DNA of 64,000 nucleotides. Origin: Nitrosospira sp. (GTDB lineage Bacteria > Pseudomonadota > Gammaproteobacteria > Burkholderiales > Nitrosomonadaceae). The position numbers and the translations under genes were made by a program. Positions within the stretch are counted from its first letter, which is position 1; the number at the start of each line of letters is the position of its first letter. The stretch covers positions 1 through 64,000 of the forward strand of contig JACDGV010000009.1 of NCBI GenBank assembly GCA_013821425.1, read 5' to 3'. Below, piece by piece: positions 1-7,253 of the stretch. Under the pieces are notes generated by a model that was not told the DNA's origin, did not search any database, and saw only the letters and a program-made list of their open reading frames with translations.

Positions 1-2
1 CG

Positions 3-767
3 AGCGGCCGCATTCTTCGCTCGGCAATCGAACACCGGCTCAAGCAGGCCGGGAACGGTGGCAAAATCAGAATGCTTGAACCGAAGACTCACTTTCGAAT
101 TGGTTACAAAAAACGATAGCAGGTCAATAATTTATACGTCACCGACAATTATTCCATAGAAAATGAAGCTGCCACATTTGGAGTATTCAAGCGGATTATT
201 GGTGAGATACTAAATATCGCTGACCTAACTCAAGAAGAAACACAGAAGCTTCAGCGCCTGTTTGAGTGGAATCTGAGTCTGTTTAGAGAGGCTATGTCTC
301 CAGTGATGGCGCAGGTAATTCTGTGGAAAAGAGATAACAAAAAGCCTTGTCTTAATGATATTAAACTTAAAGAAATTTTTAATTTTAAAGAGGGTTCGAT
401 TTTTATCAAGTCAGAATTTGAGTCTATCCCAGCACGAATTGAATTTGTAGCAGATTGCTTGAACCTAACGCCATCAACGAAAGAAAATATTGAAGAAACT
501 GAGCGGGAATTTAGGTTAAATCAGGGAATTGAGCGTTTCATTCGTGGTAAATATGTGCTCTGGTTTCTAATTGAGTGCGCAATACATTTTCACCAATCTA
601 TTCCAATTATTTTTCCTCGATATGGCAAGCCACCGAAAATGAATCAATCACTTGGGCATAAAAATGGGATGGTCAATGTTGCGCCACGATTGAGATGCCC
701 GGACTCTTTAAAAAACTTTCTTGAAAAAAATTATGTGCAATATATCGTAAGCTTCCCCGTCAAATAG
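3..767 (+). pseudogene. DUF4435 (AriB-like) protein remnant with in-frame stop
   Basis: One reading frame runs from the left edge to 767 and is broken only by TAG at 117-119. The piece before the stop ends GYKKR. The piece after it continues with NNLYVTDNYSIEN, the signature I associate with DUF4435/TOPRIM-like proteins, and then an alpha-helical C-terminal half. The first ATG after the stop is at 294, so that would be the start of any truncated product (157 aa). DUF4435 is the fold of AriB, the effector of the PARIS anti-phage system, whose partner is an AAA ATPase (AriA); a partner could lie left of the window but is not visible. The family assignment rests on the short YSIEN motif and general layout, so it is moderate. 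The stop may be a real mutation or an assembly error. Confidence 0.5.
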
Positions 768-1050
768 AAGGCTTAGAAGCGAAATTTGTCTTTGCGAGCA
801 ATCGCTCACGGAACACAACCGGGGAAAGTTTTACTGCTTGCACGCTCTCATCACCTTGAGAATTCATTAAATCCGACATAGTCTGATATTTTCTGACAGA
901 TCAAGTCGGAGCTACTATAGGTAAGGCCAATAATGTGGCGGTAACTTTGACGGTAACTCTATTTACTCTAACTAGAATAATCCAGTATACATGGACGTTG
1001 CCGAACATTATTCAATTGACGCCGCCCAATTGATGATTCAGGAAAGTCCA

Positions 1051-1094
1051 AAAAAGGCCGAAAACCTAGATATTACAAGGTTCTCGGCCTTTTT
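1051..1094. terminator. Strong bidirectional hairpin terminator
   Basis: A-rich left arm 1051-1067 pairs with T-rich right arm 1078-1094 (AAAAAGGCCGA with TCGGCCTTTTT, plus inner AACCT/AGGTT) around a 10-nt loop. The T-run follows the stem on the + strand and an equivalent run exists on the minus strand. No intact gene ends immediately before it. Between 768 and 1050 I see no credible coding sequence, so the terminator probably belongs to a gene that has decayed or been deleted. Confidence 0.75.
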
Positions 1095-1116
1095 TGTTGT
1101 TCAAGGTGATCCAGCA

Positions 1117-1137
1117 AGATCAATCGAGTCTGACCCA
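1117..1137 (-). repeat. Solo end of RAYT element
   Basis: The 20-bp motif AGATCAATCGAGTCTGACCC is the same sequence that forms the right end of the RAYT remnants near 4225-4245 and 8577-8598. Here it stands alone and abuts the truncated end of the IS256-type fragment, so it may mark the junction where an RAYT-mediated event or recombination cut the IS. Confidence 0.7.
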
Positions 1138-1690
1138 TGGATATGACCTGGTTGCGCTTAATCCCGCCGCATTTCGCCCCAGCAATGATGCCAGCGCCTC
1201 CGGAAAATCGCCTATCGAGGTTCCTTTCAGGTACAACCACGGCAGCAGTTCCTCAATGGTCTTGGTACGCCGTAAGTACGGCGGCAGAATCGAGGAGGTG
1301 AAGCGAATCTTGCCCGCGCGATCCCGCACCCGCGGGGCCGTGACCGGCACGGCACCAATGCCCGTTCTGAATCATGCGCCCCGGCAGATACCCATTGCGC
1401 ACCAAGCGGGCGCGGCCCGATGCGTCCTTCTGGTCCCGGTGCCGCTGGATAAACTCCGCCACTTCTGCCTCGATGGCCTGCGCCAACAGCGTGCGCGCCC
1501 CTTCGCGTAATACTTCCGTCAGCACATCGCGAACCTCGTTCGCTACTCCTGGATTCTTTAGTTCAGAAACGTTATCGTTACTCATGGCGTATTCACTCCT
1601 TAGTAAAAGGTTGATGATCTTGATCGAACATCAAGAATACGCCGCCTCTTCATTTTATGTCATACACAACTTTCAAGCATAACTCCGTTA
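1138..1690 (-). mobile_element. Truncated IS256-family element
   Basis: The segment keeps the 5' part of an IS256 (Mutator-type) transposase gene and, upstream of its start, about 100 bp that probably include one terminal repeat (around 1660-1690, beginning GGAGTTATGC on the minus strand). The other end and about 60% of the transposase are missing. The boundary near 1138-1155 coincides with the solo RAYT end at 1117-1137. Confidence 0.65.
1150..1585 (-). pseudogene. IS256-family transposase, N-terminal fragment, frameshifted
   Basis: From 1585 the minus strand encodes MSNDNVSELKNP followed by LREGARTLLAQAIEAEVAEF, the typical N-terminal helix region of IS256 transposases. At about 1361-1363 one extra G shifts the frame, and the adjacent frame continues with PRVRDRAGKIRFTSSILPPY and an EELLPWLYLKG segment, then diverges after GLSAT. 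Together about 145 residues of a normal protein of about 400 remain, and the DDE catalytic core is absent. An AAGGAG ribosome site precedes the start. The gene cannot make an active transposase. Confidence 0.85.
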
Positions 1691-1928
1691 CCAGGAAGCC
1701 AGAGATTACTTGAAGCGGGCGGGCGCACAGTAACTCCGATTCATGTTTCTACCTGTCAAATCTTACAGCTATTCCGAAACCGCACCGCATGCTGTAATTC
1801 AGACTGCTTCTACTGCTATCGGTTGAGTTGCCTGTGAAGACCCTTGGCAAGGTTGTGTTTTGCTTGGCACACAGCATGGATCAATGGTCTCAAAAAGCAT
1901 TTTTTCTGAAAAGGAGTTTAAGCATTAT

Positions 1929-3425
1929 ATGGCTAACCTCGTGCTTATCATTACGGACAATGCAGACGATGCGAAATTACTCAAGGACACGCTTGCAACT
2001 GCGAAAGACGGTCCCTTTGTCTGCGAATCGGTGCGGAGCTTATCGGATGCCCTGGCGCGCCTGAAACAAGGCGGAATCAATATTATCCTGGTGGATCTGC
2101 TTCTGCCTGACAGTCAAGGCATTGAGACTTTTGACCGGCTGCTTTTCAAGGATCGGCTATCTCAGGCCGTTGCATATGCAAAACGGTGTGGCACGCACCT
2201 CGCGGTACTCTTTCTGGATCTGGATAACTTCAAGCATATCAACGATTCGCTAGGACATCTGATCGGCGACAAGCTTTTGGAGTCGGTCGCACAGCGGCTG
2301 GCCGCTCAGGTACGCAGTTCCGATACGGTAAGCCGTCAAGGCGGGGATGAGTTCGTAATTCTTGTTCTGGAGCAAGCGCATGCAGAAAACGCCGCCGTCA
2401 TCGCAGAAAAAATACTACAGTCAGTGGCACAGCCTCATCATATTAAAGGGTACAAACTGCATGTCACGACCAGCGTTGGCATTAGTCTATATCCGGGCGA
2501 TGGAGACGAGGACGACACTTTAATTAAAAATGCCGACATGGCAATGTACCATGCCAAGAAAAACGGGCGAAATAACTATCAGTTTTTCAGCAGTGAGTTG
2601 AGTGCCCGCGCAGGCGAACGGCAATCGATTGAAGCCGATCTTCGACGGGCCATCGACCATGAAGAATTTGTATTGCATTACCAACCTAAAGTGAATCTTG
2701 AATCTGGTGAGATCACCGGGGCCGAGGCGTTGGTTCGCTGGCTTCACCCCAGCAAGGGTATGATTTCTCCGGCCGCATTTATTTCAGTTGCCGAGGACTG
2801 CGGATTGATTATTCCAATAGGCCAATTGGTTCTTCGTCAGGCATGCGGGCAGGCCAAAGCCTGGTTCGATCAGGGGATGCCACCCATTTCTACCGCTGTG
2901 AACATTTCAGCGCTGGAATTTCGGCATAAAAGTTTTCTAGGTTGCATGCGTGAAGTTTTGCAAGAGACAGGACTGGAGGCCAGGTTTCTTCAGCTTGAGC
3001 TGACGGAAAGCGTCCTGATGCGTAAAGCTGAATCGAGTATTACTATCCTTAATGTGCTAAAGGAAATGGGGGTGCAACTCGCTGTCGACGATTTCGGGAC
3101 CGGCTACTCGAGTTTGAGTTACCTGAGCCAGTTTCCAATCGATGTGTTGAAAATCGATCAGTCGTTTGTGCAGGACATTGCAGCCAAGGAAAATAACGGC
3201 GCCATTATAAAGGCGATCATCAGCATGGGCATGAGCCTTAGGCAAAAAGTCATTGCAGAAGGTGTGGAAACACAGGAGCAGCTTACTTTTCTCAACGCCA
3301 ATCATTGCCAGGAGGGACAAGGATATTTTTTCAGTAGGCCGGTGCCCCCAGACGACTTTGTAAAACTTTTTCGGGCCGAAAATCCTGGCTCTACTGCCGG
3401 GGCAGCTCCCGGCGTCAATCACTAG
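1929..3425 (+). CDS. Receiver-GGDEF-EAL cyclic-di-GMP enzyme
   Basis: This 498-aa protein should control cyclic-di-GMP. Residues 1-73 are the first part of a response-regulator receiver with a candidate phosphoacceptor Asp at about 56 (ILVDLLLPD). Residues 74-220 form a GGDEF domain with GGDEF at 138-142 and an intact RxxD inhibitory site five residues earlier. Residues 225-485 form an EAL domain with EAL at 266-268, NIS, LELTES, DDFGTGYSS and QGYFFSRP, so phosphodiesterase residues look complete. The receiver stops after about 73 residues and joins straight to KDRLSQA, so the receiver C-terminal half and the usual D-x-L-T-x-L-x-N-R motif opening GGDEF domains are missing, suggesting an in-frame deletion. 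The start at 1929 is chosen because AAAAGGAG lies upstream and the receiver begins there; an upstream ATG at 1860 is in frame. No operon partner is adjacent. Confidence 0.85.
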   Translation: MANLVLIITDNADDAKLLKDTLATAKDGPFVCESVRSLSDALARLKQGGINIILVDLLLPDSQGIETFDRLLFKDRLSQAVAYAKRCGTHLAVLFLDLDNFKHINDSLGHLIGDKLLESVAQRLAAQVRSSDTVSRQGGDEFVILVLEQAHAENAAVIAEKILQSVAQPHHIKGYKLHVTTSVGISLYPGDGDEDDTLIKNADMAMYHAKKNGRNNYQFFSSELSARAGERQSIEADLRRAIDHEEFVLHYQPKVNLESGEITGAEALVRWLHPSKGMISPAAFISVAEDCGLIIPIGQLVLRQACGQAKAWFDQGMPPISTAVNISALEFRHKSFLGCMREVLQETGLEARFLQLELTESVLMRKAESSITILNVLKEMGVQLAVDDFGTGYSSLSYLSQFPIDVLKIDQSFVQDIAAKENNGAIIKAIISMGMSLRQKVIAEGVETQEQLTFLNANHCQEGQGYFFSRPVPPDDFVKLFRAENPGSTAGAAPGVNH

Positions 3426-3745
3426 CGGCTGGATTCGTAATCGCCGGAAGTCTAACGACAGAGCGAGCGCCAGCGGAATCCATTTCATATTTTTTCTTCC
3501 GAATTGTTTGAACACGGGCGCGTTGCATCCGATATTTATCATACCCGGCCTTGCAGGAAGAACAACTGGATTTTAGTACGCTAACAGAATTTTTGTACGC
3601 TCAAGCGCTATACGTTCATTTGCGGAACACGTACACTTCCAGTTGATCCGAGAGCAGGACGGATGAGTTCGGAGATCATCGGAGTATGTCATCGGAGCAA
3701 ATATTGAGCAGCATTACCTGGGGGGAGAACGGCTAAGGGAATCGA
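3426..3745. other. Intergenic region without recognised gene
   Basis: About 320 bp between the cyclic-di-GMP gene and the RAYT remnant. I see no conserved coding frame, tRNA or clear terminator here. The right edge meets the left inverted end of the RAYT element at 3746. Confidence 0.5.
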
Positions 3746-4245
3746 AGGGGTCAGACTAGATTGATTATAAAACGATGTGGCGGTATAGTCGGTGCTTCTC
3801 AAAACAGTGGGTTGCGGTGGGACGCTTACGCAGATTTATCCTTCTCGATCAATCGCAACACGTTATCTTGCGTTGCAATATAGAACTCAATCCAGTACGT
3901 TCAGGCATGGTAGAGCATGCCTCCGAATACCGTTGGTCAAGTTATGGCTTCAATGCCTTGGGCCAGACCAATAATTTGATGACTCCACATCATGAATACC
4001 GGTGTTTGGGAAATAATGACAAGGAACGCCGGAACGTATACCAGCAGTTGTTCGAGCAACATATATCTGAAGAGAGTATTAACGCAATCAGAGAGGCGAC
4101 AAACAAAGCGTGGGTATTGGGAGATGACCAGTTCACGCAGTATTCGGGAGAAATTAAAGAGGCGAGTAGAGCCAGCGGCCAGGGGTGGGGACAGGTATTG
4201 AACAGAGGAAATCAGAACAGTTCAAGATCAATCGAGTCTGACCCA
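3746..4245 (+). mobile_element. Degenerate RAYT (REP-associated tyrosine transposase) element
   Basis: The segment is bounded by inverted copies of the same end: left GGGGTCAGACTAGATTGAT at 3746-3764, right AGATCAATCGAGTCTGACCC at 4225-4244, differing at one internal position. Between them lies only the C-terminal half of a Y1-type transposase, so the element is a deletion derivative. Related right ends occur at 1117-1137 and 8577-8598. Confidence 0.7.
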
Positions 4246-4248
4246 TAG
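3775..4248 (+). pseudogene. REP-associated tyrosine transposase, C-terminal fragment
   Basis: The translation contains IELNPVRSGMVEHASEYRWS and, later, INAIREATNKAWVLGDDQF, the C-terminal hallmarks of RAYT (Y1_Tnp, IS200-like) proteins. The first about 35 codons align only loosely to the family. The N-terminal HuH metal-binding part is gone. After WVLGDDQF the frame departs from the family, whereas the second copy near 8490 keeps FKRGIREKLKR, so a small frameshift has also occurred. The intact protein would be a single-strand endonuclease that moves REP sequences; this one is not expected to work. Confidence 0.8.
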
Positions 4249-4383
4249 ATACATATTTTAGTCACACACAGTACGCACCCGTCCGCAAATCTTAGGACTT
4301 GCCCTAAACGATCTTTTCGCCAAATATGACGTACCACCATTGACGCGAATGATCTTGGGGAATTGTAAGTACTTGTCGCGGGT

Positions 4384-4408
4384 AATAAAAAACCCGCCGA
4401 AGCGGGTT
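4384..4408 (-). terminator. Rho-independent terminator for the 38-aa gene
   Basis: On the minus strand AACCCGC-TTCG-GCGGGTT is followed by a run of T residues. The 7-bp stem with a UUCG-type tetraloop is a textbook intrinsic terminator and lies about 80 bp past the stop of the small gene at 4488-4604. Confidence 0.85.
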
Positions 4409-4487
4409 GATCAGCGTAGGCCGTAGCACCGTCGCCTTCAGCGGGGTGCTGGCATCCGTTATATCTGCCTCTTCGTCATTCCAATCC

Positions 4488-4604
4488 TCAGGAAGCCAGT
4501 CCCATCAACCCGGCTAGCACTACGAGCAAAGTCAGGGCAATAACATTACCGTCTTTGGTGTTTACGTCTTTGGTGCTTTCCGATTTCTGGTTTTCAGTTT
4601 TCAT
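4488..4604 (-). CDS. 38-aa single-span membrane protein, unknown
   Basis: A small gene encodes MKTENQKSESTKDVNTKDGN followed by a hydrophobic stretch of about 17 residues (VIALTLLVVLAGLMGLA). The N-terminal half is charged and hydrophilic with a repeated TKD motif; the C-terminal half should cross the membrane once. A GAGAGGGAAG ribosome site sits 4-5 bp before the ATG and a strong terminator lies downstream at 4384-4408. These three signals together support a real gene. No family is recognised. Confidence 0.6.
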   Translation of the reverse strand: MKTENQKSESTKDVNTKDGNVIALTLLVVLAGLMGLAS

Positions 4605-5043
4605 CTTCCCTCTCCATGTTAAATTATTGCGAAGCTTTCGCTATTTCACATCTCTACTGTTAAGTATTTGTGAGCGATATGTGAAGAATATGTGAAGTCC
4701 ACACTTTTGTCAAGGGATAAAGGGCTCTGCAGCTGAAATTTCGCAGAAATCCACGCAGACGTCAACGGAATGGTAAGGGGCGGCTAGCGCCAGATGATCT
4801 TCATGAAACTCTGGCGGCAAACCGCCGAATGTCCTTCGACGTTATATAGATTGAAGTGTTACCTCCACCGCTGTTAACCCCTCTACATTCGTGCTAATCC
4901 ACTTTCGTACCACTTTTCTTTGTCCTAAGTCGTCAGCCTCAGTGAACCACCCCGAGGCGGTTCACTGCCATTTCTGGATAGCGTCTACAGAGAGGTAGTA
5001 CCTAAATACTTAAATTTAAGCAGTTCAAGATCAAGAGAAAGAA
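4605..5043. other. Intergenic region
   Basis: About 440 bp without a credible gene. Just upstream of the 38-aa gene there is a short pair of GTGAAGAATATGTGAAG direct repeats (around 4680-4700), which could be a regulator site, but I cannot name one. Confidence 0.35.
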
Positions 5044-5066
5044 TTGGGCCGCATAATGCGGCCCAA
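5044..5066 (-). terminator. Perfect 11-bp hairpin, probable terminator
   Basis: TTGGGCCGCAT at 5044-5054 is the exact reverse complement of 5056-5066. Read on the minus strand, the stem is followed by the pyrimidine-rich TTCTTTCTC, and it lies about 80 bp past the stop of the gene at 5143-5556, fitting an intrinsic terminator. Confidence 0.6.
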
Positions 5067-5142
5067 GGGATAGTCCGACGTTAAACGTGGCTGCTAAAAA
5101 ACACCCGACATTTTTTGCCAAAGAGTCCGCTAGTGCATGTGT

Positions 5143-5556
5143 TCACAGCGTTGGGCTCTTATTTATCGCAGCGTGGTTTTCTTCGAGTTTAGAAGCCATT
5201 TGACGATGCAAAGTAGCTTCTTGTATATCTGCCTTTACGGTCCGCTCGTAATCCCGAATTAAAGCTTCAGTATGGGATTGCAGGTCTTGGGCCTGTCTGC
5301 CATAAAGGTAACTTTTATTTTGATACTGCTCGAGCAGCTGCTTTTGTTCCTTCACTTTTGCCTGCAGCTGGGCGGCGGCGTCTTCATAATACTTTGCTAT
5401 GGCCTCGTGGTCACTACGGGTGGCAGCATTCTGAGCGGCCGCCCGGATTTCAGGGGTGTCAACAGACATATGGGCCGCAGTAGCGACGGTATTCAGCGAA
5501 GCCAGCAAGCCCATCATAGATAACGCGGTGAGGAATTTTCCATATTTCGTTTTCAT
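5143..5556 (-). CDS. Secreted coiled-coil protein, unknown
   Basis: This 137-aa protein starts with a Sec signal peptide (about residues 1-27: MKTKYGKFLTALSMMGLLAS, then cleavage likely after TAA). The rest is hydrophilic and helical, rich in Gln, Glu and Ala with heptad-like spacing (AAAQLQAKVKEQKQLLEQY), so a periplasmic coiled coil is likely. It contains no Cys and no enzyme motif I recognise. It appears to be transcribed alone, with a hairpin downstream at 5044-5066. Confidence 0.75.
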   Translation of the reverse strand: MKTKYGKFLTALSMMGLLASLNTVATAAHMSVDTPEIRAAAQNAATRSDHEAIAKYYEDAAAQLQAKVKEQKQLLEQYQNKSYLYGRQAQDLQSHTEALIRDYERTVKADIQEATLHRQMASKLEENHAAINKSPTL

Positions 5557-5765
5557 GATAGTAATGAGCCCAGAGAGAATGAAAGTAGCTTCATCCTATC
5601 GCACTCAACACTATGGGTAAATTGGGGAAACTCTGGTTTTATGCTAAGGGAAACCCTTAGAGTTGCCCGTTCGTGTCTGGCCTGGTACGATAGCGCAGCA
5701 GCGAAGTGGAAATGTTCACCAGCTCACAAGCACGCCGCTCAGGCAGTTGCTAGATTGCTTTCAGA

Positions 5766-6175
5766 TCAGCCACTGCTTCCCGGCGTGCTTGTTTCCTCTG
5801 TCAATTCCTGCGCATAATCAGCCAGCGATTTGTAACATCCGCAATAATTGTCTTCTGCGGCTGTTCTGGCTTCCTCCCAGTCACCGCCAACATGGTTGAC
5901 CAGTTCACCGCCGAAATCCGGATATTCAGAAATGAAGCAAGCAATCTCATGAGCGGTTTCAATGCCTTCATACTCGCTTAACGCATAGCCGCCAAACCCC
6001 TCATAATCATGAATCGCGTATTCCTCTGAATTTTCAACGGGGCTGTCGGCCAGCATGGTCTGATCTGCTCCCCAATATCACCGATATCATCACAGGCATC
6101 AATCCACACACCATGTAAATGTCCGGCGTTACAGGCGGCTAAATCGGCTACGTAAATTCTAATTTTATCGCTCAT
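5766..6175 (-). pseudogene. ardA: ArdA anti-restriction protein, frameshifted and truncated
   Basis: ArdA is a DNA-mimic protein that blocks type I restriction enzymes for plasmids and conjugative elements. From 6175 the minus strand encodes MSDKIRIYVADLAACNAGHL and GVWIDACDD up to GEQIRP, then one extra base near 6060 shifts the frame. The adjacent frame continues MLADSPVENSEEYAIHDYEG with FGGY, and later NYCGCYKSLADYAQELTEET, all ArdA hallmarks. The sequence then ends about 35-40 residues before a normal ArdA terminus. GCGAGG precedes the start. The gene is probably inactive, although the N-terminal lobe could still be made. Confidence 0.85.
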
Positions 6176-6258
6176 AATTTTTCCTCGCTTTATCAAGAGT
6201 TAAAAACAACCCCCGCTGGAGTTGAAGACCCTAGAGAAAAGCGAGTAAAACGAGCGAA

Positions 6259-6368
6259 AACACAGGTTCTGGTGAAGCCAAGTCAGGGGGAACCACCCGG
6301 TCTGCATAAACGCCGTAAACGGCGTGCGGAAGATTGGGGGATGACTTGGTGGAAGCAGGTTCTGTGTT
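6259..6368. ncRNA. Candidate structured RNA upstream of ardA
   Basis: Three nested, perfectly matched helices fit into 110 nt: AACACAG 6259-6265 with 6362-6368, CCAAGTCA 6278-6285 with TGACTTGG 6342-6349, and ACGCCGT 6310-6316 with 6319-6325. Two G-rich strands (GGGGG at 6286-6290 and 6335-6339) sit symmetrically inside the second helix. There is no coding frame. The segment lies about 85 bp upstream of the ardA start. Mobile-element antirestriction loci are known to carry structured RNAs such as STAXI, but I cannot match this to a known family. The strand is undetermined. Confidence 0.4.
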
Positions 6369-6405
6369 AAATTAATTTATCCCCAGCGGGGGAAGTAAAA
6401 TGAAG

Positions 6406-6425
6406 GTGAACCGGTTCCGGTTCAC
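6406..6425. repeat. 9-bp perfect inverted repeat
   Basis: GTGAACCGG at 6406-6414 and CCGGTTCAC at 6417-6425 form a 20-bp palindrome with a 2-nt centre. It could be a dimeric-regulator or plasmid-type site between the structured segment and higA. No neighbouring gene identifies the protein that would bind. Confidence 0.45.
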
Positions 6426-6572
6426 AACAGGCGGGGCGTTGCGGGGTGTCCCCGTTGATGGGGGGTGCCGGAAAACGCGGCTACGCTGCGTTTGCAGCAG
6501 GGGGAAGGCCTTCCCCCCTTAAAAAAAATTGCAAAAAGAGAACGGTTACCAGTTAAGAATAAACCCCGAATA

Positions 6573-6875
6573 TCAAATATGTACTTCTTCGTGTGGTTTC
6601 CACGGATTGATTTTTTGAATTTTTCCCCCCAGTTCTGTTTTCGCCTTATCAAGCTCATAGGTTTTTTGCAGGTTCAACCACAGTTCCGGGCCGGTGCCGA
6701 AGAACCGTCCTAACCGTAGAGCTGTATCGGCTGTCAAGTCACGTTTGCCACGAATAAGCTGCGAGATGCGGTTTGGAGGCACATCGATTTGCCGCGCAAG
6801 CTCTGTTCGCGTCATACCAATTTCTTCCAATTCATCAGCAAGAAATTCGCCGGGGTGAATAGCTTCTCTCGTCAT
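6573..6875 (-). CDS. higA: HigA antitoxin
   Basis: This 100-aa protein begins MTREAIHPGEFLADELEEIG, the canonical HigA opening, followed by an XRE-type helix-turn-helix (about residues 20-70; TELARQIDVPPNRISQLIRG) and the WLNLQKTYEL motif of the family. HigA binds and neutralises HigB and represses the operon. It is the second gene, starting 26 bp after the higB stop. Unlike most neighbours in this decayed region, it looks full length. Confidence 0.93.
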   Translation of the reverse strand: MTREAIHPGEFLADELEEIGMTRTELARQIDVPPNRISQLIRGKRDLTADTALRLGRFFGTGPELWLNLQKTYELDKAKTELGGKIQKINPWKPHEEVHI

Positions 6876-6901
6876 GCCCGTTACCTTTCTCTATATTCAA
6901 C

Positions 6902-7177
6902 TTAGTAATAATCCACGATTTCCACATCATTCGTACCTTCGTCCCACGTAAAACACACACGCCATTGTTGATTAACGCGAATGCTGTATTGTCCCGCCCT
7001 GTCACCGGATAAGCGCTCAAAGCGGTTACTGGGTAAGGCAGCCAGCGCTTCAAGTGTATCGGCAGCATCCAGTATTCTAAGGCGCTTTTCCACTTGGCGT
7101 TTAAAGCCGGAAAACGCGGCAACATGCTGGCCTTCAAAGAGGCGCTCTGTTTTCCGGCATTTAAAGCTCTTTATCAT
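6902..7177 (-). CDS. higB: HigB toxin (RelE superfamily mRNA interferase)
   Basis: The chosen start at 7177 gives 91 aa beginning MIKSFKCRKTERLFEG, the typical HigB N-terminus, and ending RVCFTWDEGTNDVEIVDYY. HigB toxins cut mRNA on the ribosome. The RelE-like fold and the C-terminal VxIVDYH/Y motif are retained. An in-frame ATG at 7219 would add 14 residues not seen in the family. A consensus-like promoter ends only 5 bp before the ATG at 7177, so the message may be leaderless. Toxin-first order is normal for higBA. Confidence 0.9.
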   Translation of the reverse strand: MIKSFKCRKTERLFEGQHVAAFSGFKRQVEKRLRILDAADTLEALAALPSNRFERLSGDRAGQYSIRVNQQWRVCFTWDEGTNDVEIVDYY

Positions 7178-7182
7178 CCTCA

Positions 7183-7220
7183 ATCCTAGCACGGGTTGAC
7201 GCCTTACGTCAATCGTCAAC
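7183..7220 (-). promoter_or_regulatory. higBA promoter and operator-like inverted repeat
   Basis: On the minus strand TTGACG (7207-7212) and TAGGAT (7183-7188) are separated by 18 bp, close to sigma-70 consensus. A 7-bp inverted repeat, GTTGACG/CGTCAAC (7195-7201 and 7214-7220), overlaps the -35 region and is a good candidate operator for HigA autorepression. Confidence 0.55.
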
Positions 7221-7253
7221 CTGTATGTTAAGCTAAATTAAGAAAGATAATGG

